DNA of 6,065 nt from Alphaproteobacteria bacterium (GTDB lineage: Bacteria > Pseudomonadota > Alphaproteobacteria > GCA-2731375), in contig JASLMY010000270.1 of the NCBI GenBank assembly GCA_030746295.1, forward strand, positions 1 to 6,065, written 5' to 3'. The position numbers and the translations under genes were made by a program. How positions within the stretch are numbered: position 1 is the stretch's first letter; each line of letters starts with the position of its first letter. Under the pieces are notes generated by a model. It saw only the letters and a list, made by a program, of their open reading frames with translations. It had not been told where the DNA came from and searched no databases. Below, piece by piece: positions 5,113 through 6,065 of this stretch.

Positions 5113-5792
5113 GCCTCGAGATGCTCGATTTCAAGTTCAACGAGATCGGCAAGTTCTACGAGGCGCCCATGCACATCAAGGCTCTCAACGGCACCTTTCT
5201 AATCGACGATTTCGGCCGCCAGTTGGCGAAGCCCGAGGATATCCTCAATCGCTGGATCGTGCCGCTCAACAACCGGGTCGACTACCTCAAGCTGCACACC
5301 GGCAAGAGCTTCCAGCTGCCGTTCGACGAACTGGTGATCTTCTCCACCAATCTGCACCCGAACGACCTCATGGATCCGGCGTTCCAGCGCCGTATCGCCT
5401 ACAAGCTGGAAACACTCGAGCCGACGGAGGCGCTGTTCCGCAAGGTCTTCGAGGACGTGGCGGCGGCGAACCAGCTTACCTTGACCGAGGACGTGTACCG
5501 GCAGGTCATCGATGGGTTGCGCGCGAGCGGGGCGCCGCTGGCCTACTTCCAACCGAAATTCGTCGTCGATCAGGTGCTGGCATCCTGTCGGTACAAGGGC
5601 ATGGAGCCGCAGTTCACGGCGCAGAACGTGGAAGACGCGTTGTTGAACCTGTTCGTCTCGGATGGCGATCATGTCGCGCTCTCCGAGCAGGAACGCGGCG
5701 ACGCCCCCCGACATGAAGCCTCGGTCGCAAGTTCGCTCCGTCAGCGTATGGCTGCGGCACCGATCACCGATTCCGTGCGCACCGCTTCCTGA
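5067..5792 (+). CDS. AAA+ ATPase, C-terminal part (Walker B, sensor 1, arginine finger, lid)
   Basis: This frame opens with a TTG at 5067, but its first eleven codons overlap the upstream frame and are not family-like. Real homology starts at GGELSLEML (from 5100). There is no ribosome binding site suited to independent initiation, so it is read as the rest of the preceding gene. Using residues counted from 5067: FLIDDFGRQ (44-52) is the Walker B region with Asp47-Asp48 in place of the usual DE; NRWIVPLNNRVDYLKLHTGK (61-80) is a family signature; FSTN (92-95) is sensor 1; FQRRIAYKLE (106-115) carries the arginine-finger candidates. The rest is the helical lid (PTEALFRKVFEDVAAANQ onward, ending in FQPKFVVDQVLASC and QNVEDALLNLF) and a loose polar tail of about 45 residues. 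The stop is TGA at 5790-5792. Confidence 0.8.
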   Translation: MGALLSTDGDDGGELSLEMLDFKFNEIGKFYEAPMHIKALNGTFLIDDFGRQLAKPEDILNRWIVPLNNRVDYLKLHTGKSFQLPFDELVIFSTNLHPNDLMDPAFQRRIAYKLETLEPTEALFRKVFEDVAAANQLTLTEDVYRQVIDGLRASGAPLAYFQPKFVVDQVLASCRYKGMEPQFTAQNVEDALLNLFVSDGDHVALSEQERGDAPRHEASVASSLRQRMAAAPITDSVRTAS

Positions 5793-5828
5793 GGCGCCTA
5801 CGCTTACCGCATTCGCCGTCGCCGCGCG

Positions 5829-5846
5829 CCGCCGCGTCGACGGCGG
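5829..5846 (+). terminator. Possible GC hairpin downstream of the AAA+ gene
   Basis: CCGCCG-CGTCGA-CGGCGG gives a perfect six-base-pair stem with a six-base loop, 37 bp after the stop at 5792. It is followed by AAACGTTTGG and not a run of T, so it would be a poor intrinsic terminator, though position and stability suit a transcription boundary. Confidence 0.3.
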
Positions 5847-5857
5847 AAACGTTTGGC

Positions 5858-5885
5858 TTTGCAAGAGGGCGAATTCGCCTATAAG
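5858..5885 (+). promoter_or_regulatory. Sigma-70-like promoter with a perfect palindrome in the spacer
   Basis: TTTGCA (5858-5863, four of six matches to TTGACA) and TATAAG (5880-5885, five of six matches to TATAAT) are separated by 16 bp. The spacer ends with the perfect 12-bp palindrome GGCGAATTCGCC (5868-5879), abutting the -10. A repressor bound there would block polymerase. It points toward the right edge and would serve the next gene. Confidence 0.4.
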
Positions 5886-5936
5886 ATTTTCGCTGAGGCT
5901 CGATAGGGGAACCAAGCGGTCGACGCCAAACATCAG

Positions 5937-6065
5937 ATGCGGCGCGGCCTAGGGAGGGTGGAACCCGTGCTTCGGCGTGCATCGACCAGTGGCGGCCCGC
6001 GGGTGCCTTCCGGCTTCATCCATCATCGTCACACAGCGTTCTCGAGGTCGCCCGAGGCACCAGCC
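5937..6065 (+). CDS. Possible start of a further gene (partial, unrecognised)
   Basis: An open frame runs without a stop from ATG 5937 to the window edge (43 codons), downstream of the promoter-like element at 5858-5885. A GGGAGG at 5952-5957 lies nine nt before an in-frame GTG at 5967, which is the better-supported start. From there the product begins with a basic, Ser/Pro-rich stretch (LRRASTSGGPRVPSGF) that is probably unstructured. I recognise no family, and in GC-rich DNA an open frame of this length is weak evidence. Confidence 0.25.
   Translation, partial: MRRGLGRVEPVLRRASTSGGPRVPSGFIHHRHTAFSRSPEAPA

Larger units (their letters stand above)
4243..5792 (+). pseudogene. AAA+ ATPase with MshEN-like N-terminus, split by a -1 frameshift (full locus)
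   Basis: Two overlapping frames together encode one AAA+ protein of about 516 residues. Frame one ends ...RPMVMTAAS-stop at 5112. Frame two continues ...GGELSLEMLDFKFNEIGKFYEAP, which is what this family has directly after RPVVM. Joining Thr286 (codon 5098-5100) to Gly (codon 5100-5102) restores the family sequence, so one base is missing from the ACGGCGGCG stretch at about 5099-5102. In joined numbering, Walker A is GAAGNGKT (212-219), Walker B-like LIDDFGR spans about 320-326 with Asp322/Asp323, sensor-1 Asn is about 370 (FSTN) and arginine-finger candidates are 383/384 (FQRRI). All are present and otherwise undamaged. No classical slippery heptamer is visible at the join. The near-perfect preservation of both halves suggests either a sequencing/assembly error or a very recent mutation. 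This family is uncharacterised; its members look like MoxR-like remodelling ATPases. Confidence 0.8.

Noticed and set aside
5199..5933. Minus-strand frame of 244 codons opposite the C-terminal AAA+ part
   Set aside because: The plus strand carries Walker B, sensor 1 and arginine-finger motifs; the minus frame has none and is low-complexity.

Overview
The window is GC-rich, densely coding bacterial chromosome. Codon use, the gene families and the mixture of a PilZ protein, a carbamoylase-type amidohydrolase and an exported TPR protein fit a high-GC proteobacterium, most likely an alphaproteobacterium of the Rhodospirillales kind. That placement is inferred from style only; no marker gene is present. 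No tRNA, rRNA, insertion sequence or CRISPR array is seen.

Layout. (1) Positions 1-950, minus strand: the N-terminal 316 codons of an exported tetratricopeptide-repeat protein of the kinesin-light-chain type, running off the left edge. (2) Positions 951-1181: a divergent intergenic region with an extended -10 promoter for the TPR gene and a strong imperfect palindrome over its -35 region. (3) Positions 1182-3188, plus strand: a two-gene unit, an M20-family Zn-dependent N-carbamoyl-amino-acid/allantoate-type amidohydrolase followed 21 nt later by a classical NADP(H)-type short-chain dehydrogenase. (4) Positions 3227-3838, minus strand: a protein with two tandem PilZ domains, convergent with the dehydrogenase. 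(5) Positions 3839-4242: a roughly 400-bp divergent control region with an unusually AT-rich core (38 G+C in the 120 bases 4021-4140) and several inverted repeats. (6) Positions 4243-5792, plus strand: an AAA+ ATPase with an N-terminal tandem motif resembling the MshEN/GspE-N c-di-GMP-binding fold, a winged-helix-like segment and a complete AAA+ core. It is split by an apparent one-base deletion at about 5100. (7) Positions 5793-6065: a GC hairpin, a promoter-like element with a perfect 12-bp palindrome in its spacer, and the possible start of another gene running off the right edge.

The most interesting point is the pairing of (4) and (6). A PilZ protein, which belongs to the best-known c-di-GMP receptor family, is transcribed divergently from an AAA+ ATPase whose N-terminus carries two 24-residue motifs at the exact 29-residue spacing of MshEN domains. 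Together with their shared AT-rich control region they look like a c-di-GMP-linked ATPase module that I cannot match to a described system. The ligand-binding motifs are partly degenerate, so binding is a hypothesis. The amidohydrolase-dehydrogenase pair looks like a small catabolic unit unrelated to that module.
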